Of a stretch of DNA of 64,000 nucleotides, positions 11,499 through 19,987 are shown in pieces (positions within the stretch are counted from its first letter, which is position 1; each line of letters starts with the position of its first letter). A model generated the notes under the pieces. The model made no database searches. It saw only the letters and a program-made list of their open reading frames with translations, and was not told where the DNA came from. Source of the DNA: Sphaerotilus sulfidivorans (lineage in GTDB: Bacteria > Pseudomonadota > Gammaproteobacteria > Burkholderiales > Burkholderiaceae_C); contig NZ_JACCPY010000012.1 in the NCBI RefSeq assembly GCF_013426975.1, positions 47,857 through 111,856 of the forward strand. The letters run 5' to 3'. The translations under genes were made by a program, and so were the position numbers.

Positions 11499-12488
11499 AT
11501 GAAGCGAAAGACCTTTCTCGCCGCGGCCCTGATCGGCGCCGCCGCGGCCGCCCACCTGCCGGCGCAGGCGCAGGCACAGAGCGCGGTCGACTTCCCGAGC
11601 AAGCCGGTGACGCTGTTCACCGCCTTCGCCCCGGGCAGCGGCCCGGACGCCACGCTGCGCCTGGTGGCCGACAAGCTGGGCCGGCTCTGGAACCAGCGCG
11701 TCATGGTGGAGAACCGCCCCGGCGGCGGCGGCTTCATCGCGATGGAGGCGGCGCGCCGCACCGCCGCCGACGGCTACACGCTGCTGCAGCTCGACAGCGA
11801 CCACTTGGGCGCGGTGCCGCACCTGTAGCAGCACGGCGCGGCGGCGGTCGGCGCCTTCGAGCCGGTGGCGTCGATCTTCCGCACCACCTTCCTGGTCGCG
11901 GTCGGCACCGATTCGAAGTGGAAGACCATGACCGACCTGATCGCCGCGGCCAGGGCCGAGCCGGGCCGGGTCAACTACGGCTCCTGGGGCGTGGGCAGCC
12001 CCGGCCACCTCGGCGCCGAGCTGCTCGAGGATCTGACCGGCATCCGCATGCAGCATGTGCCCTTCCGCGAGGTCAGCCAGCTCTATCCGGCGGTCGGCTC
12101 CGGCGACGTGGCCTGGAGCCTGGGCACGCTGCCCTCGAGCTCCGGCGCCTACAAGGCCGGCAAGCTGCGCTATATCGCGGTGGCCGCGACGAAGCGCCTG
12201 CCGCAGATGCCCGAGGTGCCCACCGCGCAGGAGGCCGGTGCGCCGGCCGGCTTCGACGTCAACGCCTTCGTCGTGCTGGTCGCGCCGAAGGGGCTGCCGG
12301 CGCCGGTGCGCGCGAAGATCAACGCCGACATGGGCCGCGTGCTGGCCGACCCGGAGATCAGGGCGCGCTTCGACACCTTCGCCTTCGAGCCGATCAGCTG
12401 GTCGCCCGAGGAGATCGCGCGCGCTGCCGAGGCCAAGTCCAGGCTCTACGAGGGGCTGGTGAAGAAGGCGAACATCAGCCTGGAGTGA
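11499..12488 (+). pseudogene. Bug/TctC-type substrate-binding receptor, interrupted by an in-frame TAG
   Basis: One continuous frame of 330 codons reads as a periplasmic tripartite-tricarboxylate receptor: signal peptide MKRKTFLAAALIGAAAAAHL with AQA cleavage region, then FPSKPVTLFTAFAPGSGPD, VENRPGGGG and the C-terminal EPISWSPEEIARAAEAKS. Codon 110 is TAG (11826-11828) in the context VPHL-stop-QHGAA, where relatives have Tyr, so a single TAC-to-TAG change explains the break. Downstream codons remain intact. Such receptors bind carboxylates, probably an aromatic acid here; no TctA/TctB membrane genes are nearby. Read as a recent pseudogene, a suppressed stop or a base-call error. Confidence 0.85.
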
Positions 12489-12543
12489 TCTCTCCGGCCG
12501 CGGGCGTGCCGCACAATCGCGTCGCCTTCACGCCCGCCACGCC

Positions 12544-13203
12544 ATGCCGATCCGCCGCTCCTCTCGCCATCTTGTCCGGTTCTTCGTCACCGGGGTGCTG
12601 GCCACCCTGCCGCTGGCGGCCACGGTCGCCATCTTCTGGTGGGCGGCCAGCCTGCTGCTGAAGTGGCTGGGGCCGGACAGCATGATCGGCGGCTGGCTGA
12701 TCTTCCTGGGGCTGGGCGTCAGCGGCTCGGAGGTGGTGGGCTACCTGATCGGCATCGGTCTGGTCGCCTGCGCGATGGTGGTGCTGGGCGCGCTGGTGCA
12801 TGCCGGCGTGCAGATCGGCATCAGCCGGCTGCTGGCCAACCTGATCGGGCGCATTCCGCTGGTGCGCACCGTCTACGAGCTGTCGCACCGCCTGGTCGAC
12901 CTGATGCGCCAGAAGGACCGCGAGGGTCCGAAGTCGATGAGCGCGGTCTGGGTGCATTTCGGCGGGGTCGAGCAGCCCGGCGTGGCGGTGCTGGCGCTGC
13001 TGTCGCTGCCCGAGCCGGTGCTGCTGGCCGATCGCCCGCACCTGGGCGTGATCGTGCCGACCGCGCCGGTGCCGGTCGGCGGCGGCCTGCTCTTCGTGCC
13101 GGCCGACTGGGTCCGCCCGGCCGATGTCGGCATGGAGGCGCTGACCAGCATCTATGTGTCGATGGGCGTCACCGCGCGCGAGCATCTGCCGCGGCCGCAC
13201 TGA
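12544..13203 (+). CDS. DUF502 integral membrane protein
   Basis: 219 residues. Two strong hydrophobic helices lie near residues 11-40 (FFVTGVLATLPLAATVAIFWW) and 65-92 (YLIGIGLVACAMVVLGALV), followed by the DUF502 signature IGRIPLVRTVYELSHRLVDL and a soluble C-terminal domain. Function of the family is unknown. Its last 35 bases overlap the 3' end of the LysR gene on the other strand. It appears to be a stand-alone gene between the gentisate operon and the LysR locus. Confidence 0.82.
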   Translation: MPIRRSSRHLVRFFVTGVLATLPLAATVAIFWWAASLLLKWLGPDSMIGGWLIFLGLGVSGSEVVGYLIGIGLVACAMVVLGALVHAGVQIGISRLLANLIGRIPLVRTVYELSHRLVDLMRQKDREGPKSMSAVWVHFGGVEQPGVAVLALLSLPEPVLLADRPHLGVIVPTAPVPVGGGLLFVPADWVRPADVGMEALTSIYVSMGVTAREHLPRPH

Positions 13204-14101
13204 GGCGGCTGCTTGGCGTGTCCCGCAGCGCCTCGCGCATCAGCGCGCGCACCGCCTCCAGCCCCGGCACCGGCTCGCGCCCGGCCAGCGTCGCCAGGCC
13301 GAAGCGCGCGGTGGCGTCCAGCGGCGGCTCCATCGGCAGCTCGACCAGCGTCGGGCCGGCGGCGCGGATCGCGATCAGCACCGCGTCGCTGCGCGCGGTG
13401 ACCTCGACCAGGCTCGGGATCTCCTCGCAGCGCAGCGTGACGCAGCGCTGCGGGTGCGCCTCGGGGCCGTAGCGCGCCATCAGCACGCGCGCGACCTCGT
13501 CGCTGAGCGGGGTCGAGGCGATGGGAAAGCGCTGCACCTCGTCGAAGCGCACGCCGGTGTCCGCCGCCAGCAGCGGGTGGCCGGGGCGCACCATGAAGGC
13601 GCCGCGCATCTCGCACGGCGTGTCGACGCACAGATCGGCCGAGGGCGCCAGCGAGCGCACATCCACCACCAGCGCGTCGAGCGCGCGCGCCTGCAGCGCC
13701 TGCACCAGCCGTGCGGTGGTGGCGCGCGACACCTCGATGCGCCAGCCGGGATGGCGCGCTGCCGCGCTCATCAGCAGCGGCGTCATCAGCATCGCGCCCG
13801 GCCCCGAGCCCAGGCCCAGACGCAGCTCGGCCGCCTCGCCGCGCGCCAGCCGCCGGCCGTGGTCGCGCAGCGCATCGGCGTCGTCCAGCACCTGGCGCGC
13901 GCGCACGGCCATCGCGCGGCCGAAGGGCGTCAGCTCGCTGTGCCGGCCCAGGCGGTCGAACAGCGGCTGGCCCAGCTCGTCCTCGAGCGTCTGGATGCTG
14001 CGGCTGAGCGCGGGCTGGGTCAGATGCACCGCCTCGGCGGCGCGGCTGAACGAACCGCTGTCGGCCAGCGCAAGCAGGTGGCGGAGCTGGACCAGGGTCA
14101 T
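13169..14101 (-). CDS. LysR-family transcriptional regulator
   Basis: 310 residues. The N-terminal helix-turn-helix is typical: VQLRHLLALADSGSFSRAAE, then VHLTQPALSRSIQTLEDELG and LFDRLGRHSELTPFG; the rest is the periplasmic-binding-like effector domain. It is divergent from an intact Bug receptor and M20 hydrolase pair with a 228-base gap, so it most likely controls that pair in response to their substrate. The 3' end overlaps the DUF502 gene by 35 bases in convergent orientation. Confidence 0.88.
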   Translation of the reverse strand: MTLVQLRHLLALADSGSFSRAAEAVHLTQPALSRSIQTLEDELGQPLFDRLGRHSELTPFGRAMAVRARQVLDDADALRDHGRRLARGEAAELRLGLGSGPGAMLMTPLLMSAAARHPGWRIEVSRATTARLVQALQARALDALVVDVRSLAPSADLCVDTPCEMRGAFMVRPGHPLLAADTGVRFDEVQRFPIASTPLSDEVARVLMARYGPEAHPQRCVTLRCEEIPSLVEVTARSDAVLIAIRAAGPTLVELPMEPPLDATARFGLATLAGREPVPGLEAVRALMREALRDTPSSRLSAAAADARAR

Positions 14102-14110
14102 GGCGACTCC

Positions 14111-14187
14111 GTCATGCCTGCGCAGGCGGGCCGCCGCGCGGGAGCCGGGCGGTGGTGGGGGTGGGTCCTCGCCTTCGCGAGGATGAC
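14111..14187. repeat. REP-like palindromic element with GTCAT ends
   Basis: About 77 bases in the LysR/Bug intergenic gap begin with GTCATGCCTGCGCAGGC and end with the complement of GTCATCCTCGCGAAGGCGAG. Each end forms its own small hairpin (GCCTGCGCAGGC, CCTCGCCTTCGCGAGG) and the outer GTCAT/ATGAC ends are inverted, with a G-rich centre. Dispersed elements of this style are common in high-GC proteobacterial genomes. Only one copy was noticed in the window. Confidence 0.6.
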
Positions 14188-14329
14188 GGGTGGGGGAGGC
14201 TGGCGGCGTACGGCATTCATCCGACTCATCAAACCCGAGAGAACAATGCATTGGACGTCGATTCTGGCGCTGCCTAGCATGGGCTTCATCAGGATCACCC
14301 CGCAATCTCGCTGGCCGGAGGACATGACG

Positions 14330-15349
14330 ATGAACCGCAAGACCTTTTCCGTTCGTGCGCTCACCCTGCTGGGCGCGTTGGGGCTGTCGGCGCTGACGCT
14401 GGGCGGTGCGCCTGCGCAGGCGCAGTCCTTCCCGACCAGGTCGGTCAGCCTGATGGTGCCGTACCCGGCCGGCGGCCTGTCGGACGCGATCGCGCGGGTG
14501 GTGGAGAAGCCGCTGAGCAAGGCGCTCGGGCAGATGGTGATGGTGGAGAACCTGGGCGGCGTCAGCGGTGCGCTGGGTGCGCAGAAGGTGCTGGGCGCGC
14601 CGGCCGACGGGCATTTTCTCTACCAGGGCTCGCCCAACGAGCTGATCCTGGCGCCGATGGCGCTGCAGGCGGTCAAGTACAGGTCCGAAGACTTCCGCAT
14701 GGTGCAGATCATCGGCGCCTTCCCGATGGCGGTGCTGGCGCGCAAGGACCTGCCGGCGAGCAACCTCGACGAGCTGGCCGCGCTGGCGAAGAAGGCGGCT
14801 GCCGAGGGCAAGCCGCTGACCTACGGCAGCGTCGGCATCGGCTCCTTCTACCATGTGCTGGGCGAGCATTTCTCGCACCTGGCCGGCGCGGCGATGACCC
14901 ATGTGCCCTACAAGGGCATGGCGCCGCTGTCGACCGACCTGGCCGGCGGGCAGGTGGATGTGTCCTTCATCGTCGTCGGCGCCAAGGATGTGGCGCTGGC
15001 CGAGCAGGGGCGCATCAAGTTCCTGGGCACGCTGGCGCCGGCCGGCAAGGTCGAGGTGCCGCTGCTCAAGGCCTATCCGAGCGTCAACGACGGCAAGTTC
15101 GTCAAGGACTTCGCCTACAACGCCTGGACCGGCTACTTCGTCCGCAAGGACACGCCCGAACCGGTGGTGCAGGCGCTGAACAAGGCGCTGGCCACGACGA
15201 TGGCCGACCCGGAGGTGCGCGCGCAGCTGGAAAAGATCGGCGGCATGATCCCGGCACCGATGAGCCCGGCCGAGGCGACGAAGGAATACGAGGCGCAGAC
15301 GGCGCGCTTCCGGGCCGTCGCCCGCGCGATCAAGCTGCAGGCGCAGTGA
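14330..15349 (+). CDS. Bug/TctC-type tripartite tricarboxylate receptor (intact)
   Basis: 339 residues from the ATG nine bases after GGAG; an in-frame ATG at 14324 is too close to that site. The signal peptide has a basic start (MNRKTFSVR), a hydrophobic core and an APAQAQS cleavage region. Family landmarks are FPTRSVSLMVPYPAGGLSDA, MVENLGGVSGALG, THVPYKGMAPLSTDLAGGQ and a C-terminal MSPAEATKEYEAQTARF. It binds a carboxylate in the periplasm. It precedes an M20 hydrolase by 27 bases and is divergent from LysR, so the ligand may be the M20 substrate or a related acid. Confidence 0.9.
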   Translation: MNRKTFSVRALTLLGALGLSALTLGGAPAQAQSFPTRSVSLMVPYPAGGLSDAIARVVEKPLSKALGQMVMVENLGGVSGALGAQKVLGAPADGHFLYQGSPNELILAPMALQAVKYRSEDFRMVQIIGAFPMAVLARKDLPASNLDELAALAKKAAAEGKPLTYGSVGIGSFYHVLGEHFSHLAGAAMTHVPYKGMAPLSTDLAGGQVDVSFIVVGAKDVALAEQGRIKFLGTLAPAGKVEVPLLKAYPSVNDGKFVKDFAYNAWTGYFVRKDTPEPVVQALNKALATTMADPEVRAQLEKIGGMIPAPMSPAEATKEYEAQTARFRAVARAIKLQAQ

Positions 15350-15376
15350 GCGCGACGATCCGCCAGGGCTGACACC

Positions 15377-16570
15377 GTGAGCTATCTGCTCGACGCGCTG
15401 CAGGCGCGCATCGGCGAGTTCGTCTCGCTGCGCCGCGACATCCACCGGCATCCCGAGCTGGCCTTCGAGGAGCACCGCACCGCCGCGCTGGTGGCCGACA
15501 AGCTCGAGGGCTGGGGCTACGAGGTCACGCGTGGCCTGGGCGGCACCGGCGTGGTCGGGCGGCTGAGGCGCGGCACGGGGCCGCGCCGGCTCGGCCTGCG
15601 CGCCGACATGGACGCGCTGCCGATCGAGGAGCGCTCCGGCGTGGCCTGGGCCAGCGCACATCCCGGGCGGATGCACGCCTGCGGCCACGACGGCCACACC
15701 GCGATGCTGCTGGCCGCGGCGCGCCACCTAGCCGACAGCGGCCGCTTCGACGGCACGCTGCAGCTGATCTTCCAGCCGGCCGAGGAGGGCGGGGGCGGCG
15801 CGCTGCGCATGATGGCCGACGGCCTGTTCGAGCGCTTTCCCTGCGACGCGGTCTTCGCGATGCACAACATGCCGGGCATCGCCCAGGGCCACCTGGTGCT
15901 GCGCGAGGGCGCGGCGATGGCCTCGTCGGACTACGCGACGATCACGATCGAGGGCACCGGCGGCCACGGCGCGATGCCGCAGCACGCGGCCGATCCGGTG
16001 GTCGCGGCCGCCAGCCTGGTGATGGCGCTGCAGACGGTGGTCTCGCGCAATGTCGACCCGCTGCAGGCGGCGGTGGTGACGGTCGGCGCGCTGCAGGCCG
16101 GCCAGGCCAACAACGTCATCCCGGCCAGCGCGCGGCTGGAGCTGAGCGTGCGCGCGCTCGACCGCGAGGTGCGCGCGCTGCTGGAGCGGCGCATCCGCGC
16201 GCTGGCCGTCGCGCAGGCCGAGGGCTTCGGCTGCCGTGCGCAGATCGACTGGCGCTCCGGCTACGCGGTGCTGGTCAACACGCCGGCCGAGACCGCCTTC
16301 GCGCGCGAGGTGGCACTGGAGCTGCTCGGCCCGGAGCGGGTCACGCCGCAGGGGCCGCCGCTGACCGGCAGCGAGGACTTCGCCTTCATGCTCGAGCGCG
16401 TCCCCGGCAGCTACCTGCTGATCGGCAACGGCCAGGGCGCGGACGACGGCAGCCCGGCCTCGGCCGCCTGCATGGTCCACCACCCCGGCTACGACTTCAA
16501 CGACGCCAACCTGCCGGTCGGCGCCGCCTACTGGGTGCGGCTGGCCGAGCGATTCCTGGTGGCGGCATGA
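15377..16570 (+). CDS. M20D metallopeptidase, hippurate/N-acyl-amino-acid amidohydrolase type
   Basis: 397 residues from a GTG start. Zinc-peptidase motifs: RADMDALPIEE, HACGHDGHTAMLLAAARHLA with Cys and His ligands, QPAEEGGGGALRMM and FAMHNMPG, plus TGSEDFAFM at the C-terminal ligand. The subgroup contains hippurate hydrolase, which releases benzoate and glycine from N-benzoylglycine, and related aminoacylases. Proximity to a benzoyl-CoA pathway makes an N-aroyl amino acid a reasonable substrate, but that is inference from context. Probably cotranscribed with the Bug receptor. Confidence 0.87.
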   Translation: MSYLLDALQARIGEFVSLRRDIHRHPELAFEEHRTAALVADKLEGWGYEVTRGLGGTGVVGRLRRGTGPRRLGLRADMDALPIEERSGVAWASAHPGRMHACGHDGHTAMLLAAARHLADSGRFDGTLQLIFQPAEEGGGGALRMMADGLFERFPCDAVFAMHNMPGIAQGHLVLREGAAMASSDYATITIEGTGGHGAMPQHAADPVVAAASLVMALQTVVSRNVDPLQAAVVTVGALQAGQANNVIPASARLELSVRALDREVRALLERRIRALAVAQAEGFGCRAQIDWRSGYAVLVNTPAETAFAREVALELLGPERVTPQGPPLTGSEDFAFMLERVPGSYLLIGNGQGADDGSPASAACMVHHPGYDFNDANLPVGAAYWVRLAERFLVAA

Positions 16571-16637
16571 CCTTCTCGTCCGCCCCCGCCGCCGGCGCGG
16601 CTGCTCAGCGGGCTGGCGCCGGAGCTGGACTTCGCGT

Positions 16638-17540
16638 TCACACGCCCACGGTCAGCGTCGCGGCAAAGCCGTTCGTCGCATCGCCCGTCACCGTCGCCAT
16701 CTGCGTCGAGTAGCCGTCGCTGAAGATGTTGTCGCTGGCCAGCGTGATCGCGTTCAGGTTGGTCAGGCTGCTGGTGTAGCCGCTGGCGCTGCCGTAGACG
16801 CTGCGGCAGACCGACTCGGGCAGCGCCAGCTGCGAGGTGCGCACGTCGCTGTTGCCGCTGGTGGCGGTGGCCAGGCTCGAGAAGACTTCGAAGTGGATGT
16901 GCGGCCAGCGCCCGCTGTAGCAGCCGGGAAAGATCGTGGTGAAGGTGAGCTCGCCGCTGGCGTTGCTGACCTGCACGCCGCGCAGGTAGTTCTGCGCCGT
17001 CACGCCCGAGGAATACAGCGAATAGCCGCCGTCGCGGGTGCAGTGCCACAGGTAGACCGCGTAGCCCTCGAGGTTGGCGCAGGCGGCCGAGACGCTGACC
17101 AGCTTCAGCGTGACCGTCAGCGGCACGCCGGCGGCGGTGCCGCTCATCGTGCCGAAGCTCGAGCGGATGTCGCTGCGCACGATGCCGCTCTGCGTCAGCA
17201 CGTTGACCACACCGCTGCTGTTGGAGTTGGTGCCGTCGCCCGGATAGGGGCCGGCCGTCTCGGACGGAATGCTCGAGCACGAGCTCACCGTGCTGCCCGA
17301 GCCGGAGGAGGTCGATGCCGAGGAGGATGACGAGGAGAACGAGGACGAGCCGCTGCTGCTGCCCGAGGTGCCGGCGTCCTCGCTGGCACCGCCGCAGCCC
17401 GCGAGGCCCAGCAGCGGCAGCGATCCGGCCGCCAGACCGCCGAACAGGCGCAGCGCGCGGCGTCGGTCCGGGGCCTGCAGCCGAGCCAGATGTTCCAGGT
17501 CATGGCGCAGGCCGTGCGCGTGGGGCGGGTGATCGTTCAT
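16638..17540 (-). CDS. Exported intradiol-dioxygenase-like lipoprotein
   Basis: 300 residues. The N-terminus has DRRRALRLFGGLAAGSLP, a twin-arginine-like basic run and hydrophobic core, ending in the lipobox-like LGLAGC, then a low-complexity Ser/Gly linker of about 45 residues. The remainder is an intradiol fold: SETAGPYPGDG near residue 108 and PGCYSGRWPHIHFEV with the His-x-His iron ligands. Close relatives are secreted proteins of unproven substrate, so catechol cleavage is not assured. The gene is transcribed toward the M20 gene and stands alone. Confidence 0.75.
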   Translation of the reverse strand: MNDHPPHAHGLRHDLEHLARLQAPDRRRALRLFGGLAAGSLPLLGLAGCGGASEDAGTSGSSSGSSSFSSSSSSASTSSGSGSTVSSCSSIPSETAGPYPGDGTNSNSSGVVNVLTQSGIVRSDIRSSFGTMSGTAAGVPLTVTLKLVSVSAACANLEGYAVYLWHCTRDGGYSLYSSGVTAQNYLRGVQVSNASGELTFTTIFPGCYSGRWPHIHFEVFSSLATATSGNSDVRTSQLALPESVCRSVYGSASGYTSSLTNLNAITLASDNIFSDGYSTQMATVTGDATNGFAATLTVGV

Positions 17541-17672
17541 GGCGGTGGCTCGAGGGTCAGGACGAGTGCGGATTGTTCGCGCGCGGTGTTGCTGCTCCGT
17601 CAAGCCCGGGTGAGGCTTGATCTCTGTCCATTTCCGTCGGAAACAGCCGCAGCGCCGGCTTCAAGGGCCGCC

Positions 17673-19046
17673 TCAGAAACGGGTCTCGGCGCCGGGGGTG
17701 CGCATGCGCACCAGGATCTCGCGGGCGTGGCGCACCCAGCCGTGGGTTTCCCAGCGGTGCAGCATGATCAGGCTGCGGATGCACTCGTCGGCGGCATAGG
17801 CGGCGAAGATGCCCGGCAGGCCGAACATCCGCCCCAGCACCACCGAGCCCAGGCCCAGCACCAGCACCAGCGAGGCCATGCTGGCCAGCGTCGGATAGAT
17901 CGCGTCGCCGGTGGCGCGCAGCGCGCCCAGCACCACCATGTTGGCCACCCGGCCGGTCTCCAGCGCGCAGGCGATCCACAGCAGCGTCTGCGCCGAGGCG
18001 ATCACCGCCGGATCGCGGGTGAAGGCGCGCATCAGCCACGGCGCGGTCGCTGCGGCCAGCAGCGCCAGCGAGCCCGAGGCGAGCACGCCGTTGCGCAGCC
18101 CCTTGCGCACCAGCTGGTGCGCGGTGCGGAACTCGCCCGCGCCCACCAGGTGGCCGACCATGATCTCGCAGGCCCAGCCGATCGACATGCTGATCAGCAG
18201 CACGTACTTCAGCACCTGCAGCACATAGGCCTGGGTCGCCAGCTCGGCCACGCCCAGCCGCGCGGCGGCGGCCAGCGACATCATGAAGGCCAGGCGGTAG
18301 ACCATTTCCAGCGAGGCGCCGGGCACGCCGATGCGCAGCACCGGCCACAGCGCCCGTGGCGGGCAGACCCACCAGTCGCGCTGGCGCGGCACCAGCCGCA
18401 GGCGCTGGCGCCAGAAGTGCAGGTGCATCGCCAGCCCGACCGCGCGGCTGACGGTCAGGCCGATCGCGTAGCCGGCCAGGCCCAGGCCGTCCCAGCTTCC
18501 GATGCCGCGCATCAGCACGAAGGCCAGCAGCAGATGCACGCCGTGCATCACCAGCATGACGACCAGCGTCTCGCGGGCATGCAGGTGCGCGCGCAGCGTC
18601 GCCGCCATCGTCAGGTTGAAGGCCTCGAGCAGCAGCGCCAGCGCCAGCAGCTGCAGATAGGGCCCGGCGAGCTGCGCCACCGCCGCCGGCGCGTTGAGCA
18701 GGTCCAGCACCGCGTCGCTGCCGAACAGCACCACCCCGGCGGCGATCACTCCGGCCCAGGTGCTCGCGCCCAGGCCGACCAGTGCGGTGCTGCCGGCCGC
18801 CTGCGGCCGCTGCGCGCCCAGCGCCTGCGTGACCCCGGCGCCCACGCCGATCGCCAGCACCCGGAACAGCACGAACAGCGTCTCGAGCACCTGCTGCGAC
18901 AGCCCGAAGGCGCCGGCGGCCGCATCCGACTCGTTCGAGGCCAGCCACAGGCCGGCCATCGCCACCGTCATGCCGATCAGGAACTCGCCCAGGATCGGGC
19001 CGGCGATGCGGTTGAGCCGCGGGCGGGAGGAGGAGAGCGACGACAT
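17673..19046 (-). CDS. MATE-family multidrug/Na+ antiporter
   Basis: 457 residues with about twelve hydrophobic helices. MATE-like landmarks include the N-terminal IAGPILGEFLIGMTVAMAGL, the central HGVHLLLAFVLMRGIG, and the repeat-half start RIGVPGASLEMVYRLAFM. Members export cationic compounds or other organics in exchange for Na+ or H+. It could export aromatic compounds, but nothing in the sequence shows a substrate. It starts divergently from the ferritin-like gene; the 266-base gap holds short direct repeats and two copies of a CCTACAG motif. Confidence 0.88.
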   Translation of the reverse strand: MSSLSSSRPRLNRIAGPILGEFLIGMTVAMAGLWLASNESDAAAGAFGLSQQVLETLFVLFRVLAIGVGAGVTQALGAQRPQAAGSTALVGLGASTWAGVIAAGVVLFGSDAVLDLLNAPAAVAQLAGPYLQLLALALLLEAFNLTMAATLRAHLHARETLVVMLVMHGVHLLLAFVLMRGIGSWDGLGLAGYAIGLTVSRAVGLAMHLHFWRQRLRLVPRQRDWWVCPPRALWPVLRIGVPGASLEMVYRLAFMMSLAAAARLGVAELATQAYVLQVLKYVLLISMSIGWACEIMVGHLVGAGEFRTAHQLVRKGLRNGVLASGSLALLAAATAPWLMRAFTRDPAVIASAQTLLWIACALETGRVANMVVLGALRATGDAIYPTLASMASLVLVLGLGSVVLGRMFGLPGIFAAYAADECIRSLIMLHRWETHGWVRHAREILVRMRTPGAETRF

Positions 19047-19173
19047 CGGGAGGCAGCTCGTGGACGTGCAGGATGGGAACGATTTCGGAATCGGTTCCAG
19101 ATTCTGGACTTCCGGGGCCCGGATCGGCCAGCCCGGGCATTCCCGCGACGGGCCTTTCCGGGCTTTCCGACCG

Positions 19174-19197
19174 TTTCGTCGACCGTTCCGTCGACCG
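19174..19197. repeat. Tandem 12-base direct repeat
   Basis: TTTCGTCGACCG followed immediately by TTCCGTCGACCG, with looser copies of the same words (CCGACCG, GACCGG) on both sides. It is in the divergent gap between the MATE and ferritin-like genes. It may be simple slippage-prone sequence or part of an operator; nothing decides between these. Confidence 0.5.
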
Positions 19198-19204
19198 GCC
19201 TGTC

Positions 19205-19262
19205 GTCCTACAGCGGCCACCGGCCGAGGCCGATGCCGCCCCCGGTGTCGCCGACCTACAGT
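19205..19262 (+). promoter_or_regulatory. Two copies of a CCTACAG motif, 48 bases apart, before the ferritin-like gene
   Basis: GTCCTACAGC at 19205-19214 and GACCTACAGT at 19253-19262 start exactly 48 bases apart; the second ends 50 bases before the ferritin-like ATG. The same word recurs before the response regulator (19914), the membrane-protein gene (21811, 21859; again 48 apart) and a small gene (24205, 24224). This is a candidate shared promoter or activator element. Confidence 0.45.
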
Positions 19263-19312
19263 GAGCCCATCCCGGACCCTGTCCGACCGCCCGAACCTCG
19301 AAGGAAGCCGCC

Positions 19313-19870
19313 ATGCCTGCCAAGACCTCGTCCGCCCCCGCCCCCGCCGCCGACACCCTGCGCCTCGACGAGGGCGCGATCGACCGGGCCCGCTCGTCGC
19401 TCGATGACGGTGCGGTCACGCCCAGCCTGGGCCCGTGGAGCGAGCAGATCGTCGCGCTGCTGAACGACGCGCTGGCCACCGAGCTGGTCTGCGTGCTGCG
19501 CTACAAGCGCCACCACTTCACCGCCCACGGCCTGGCCTCGCCGAAGATCGCCGAGGAGTTCATGGTGCATGCGCAGGAAGAGGCCGGCCATGCCGACCGC
19601 CTGGCCGAGCGCATCGTGCAGCTCGGCGGCAAGCCGGACTTCCACCCGACCAAGCTGCTCGAGCGCAGCCACGCCGACTATGACGAGTCCGACGACCTGA
19701 AGGCGATGGTGCGCGCCAACCTGGTGGCCGAGCGGGTCGCGGTCGAGAGCTACCGCCAGATGATCGCGCTGGTCGCCGACAAGGATCCGACGACGCGCCG
19801 CCTGCTCGAGGACATTCTCGGCGACGAGGAGGAGCATGCCGACGAGCTGGCCGACATGCTCGAGGGCTGA
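19313..19870 (+). CDS. Ferritin-like protein (bacterioferritin/Dps-like superfamily)
   Basis: 185 residues. A four-helix ferritin-like domain is visible, with di-iron ligands expected in ATELVCVLRYKRHHF (Glu), HAQEEAGHADRLAERI (ExxH), VAERVAVESYRQM (Glu) and LEDILGDEEEHADELADML (ExxH). The N-terminal 35 residues are a Pro/Ala-rich tail. Such proteins oxidise and sequester iron and protect DNA under oxidative stress. It sits first in a run of stress-type genes that share an upstream motif. Confidence 0.82.
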   Translation: MPAKTSSAPAPAADTLRLDEGAIDRARSSLDDGAVTPSLGPWSEQIVALLNDALATELVCVLRYKRHHFTAHGLASPKIAEEFMVHAQEEAGHADRLAERIVQLGGKPDFHPTKLLERSHADYDESDDLKAMVRANLVAERVAVESYRQMIALVADKDPTTRRLLEDILGDEEEHADELADMLEG

Positions 19871-19901
19871 TCCCGGAATGGCACACACGGTTTTCGCAGC
19901 C

Positions 19902-19923
19902 GCTGTAGGTGTGCTCCTACAGC
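19902..19923. promoter_or_regulatory. Hairpin/inverted repeat containing the CCTACAG motif before the response regulator
   Basis: GCTGTAGG, loop TGTGCT, then CCTACAGC: a perfect 8-bp inverted repeat 32 bases after the ferritin stop and 64 bases before the regulator start. No T run follows, so it is a poor terminator. The right arm is the same CCTACAGC word found before neighbouring genes, favouring a protein-binding site. Confidence 0.45.
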
Positions 19924-19987
19924 CAGCGTCAGGGGCAGGCGCTATGCTGTGGCGAACCGTGACAGTGCGCAGCCGCTGGAGCGGACC

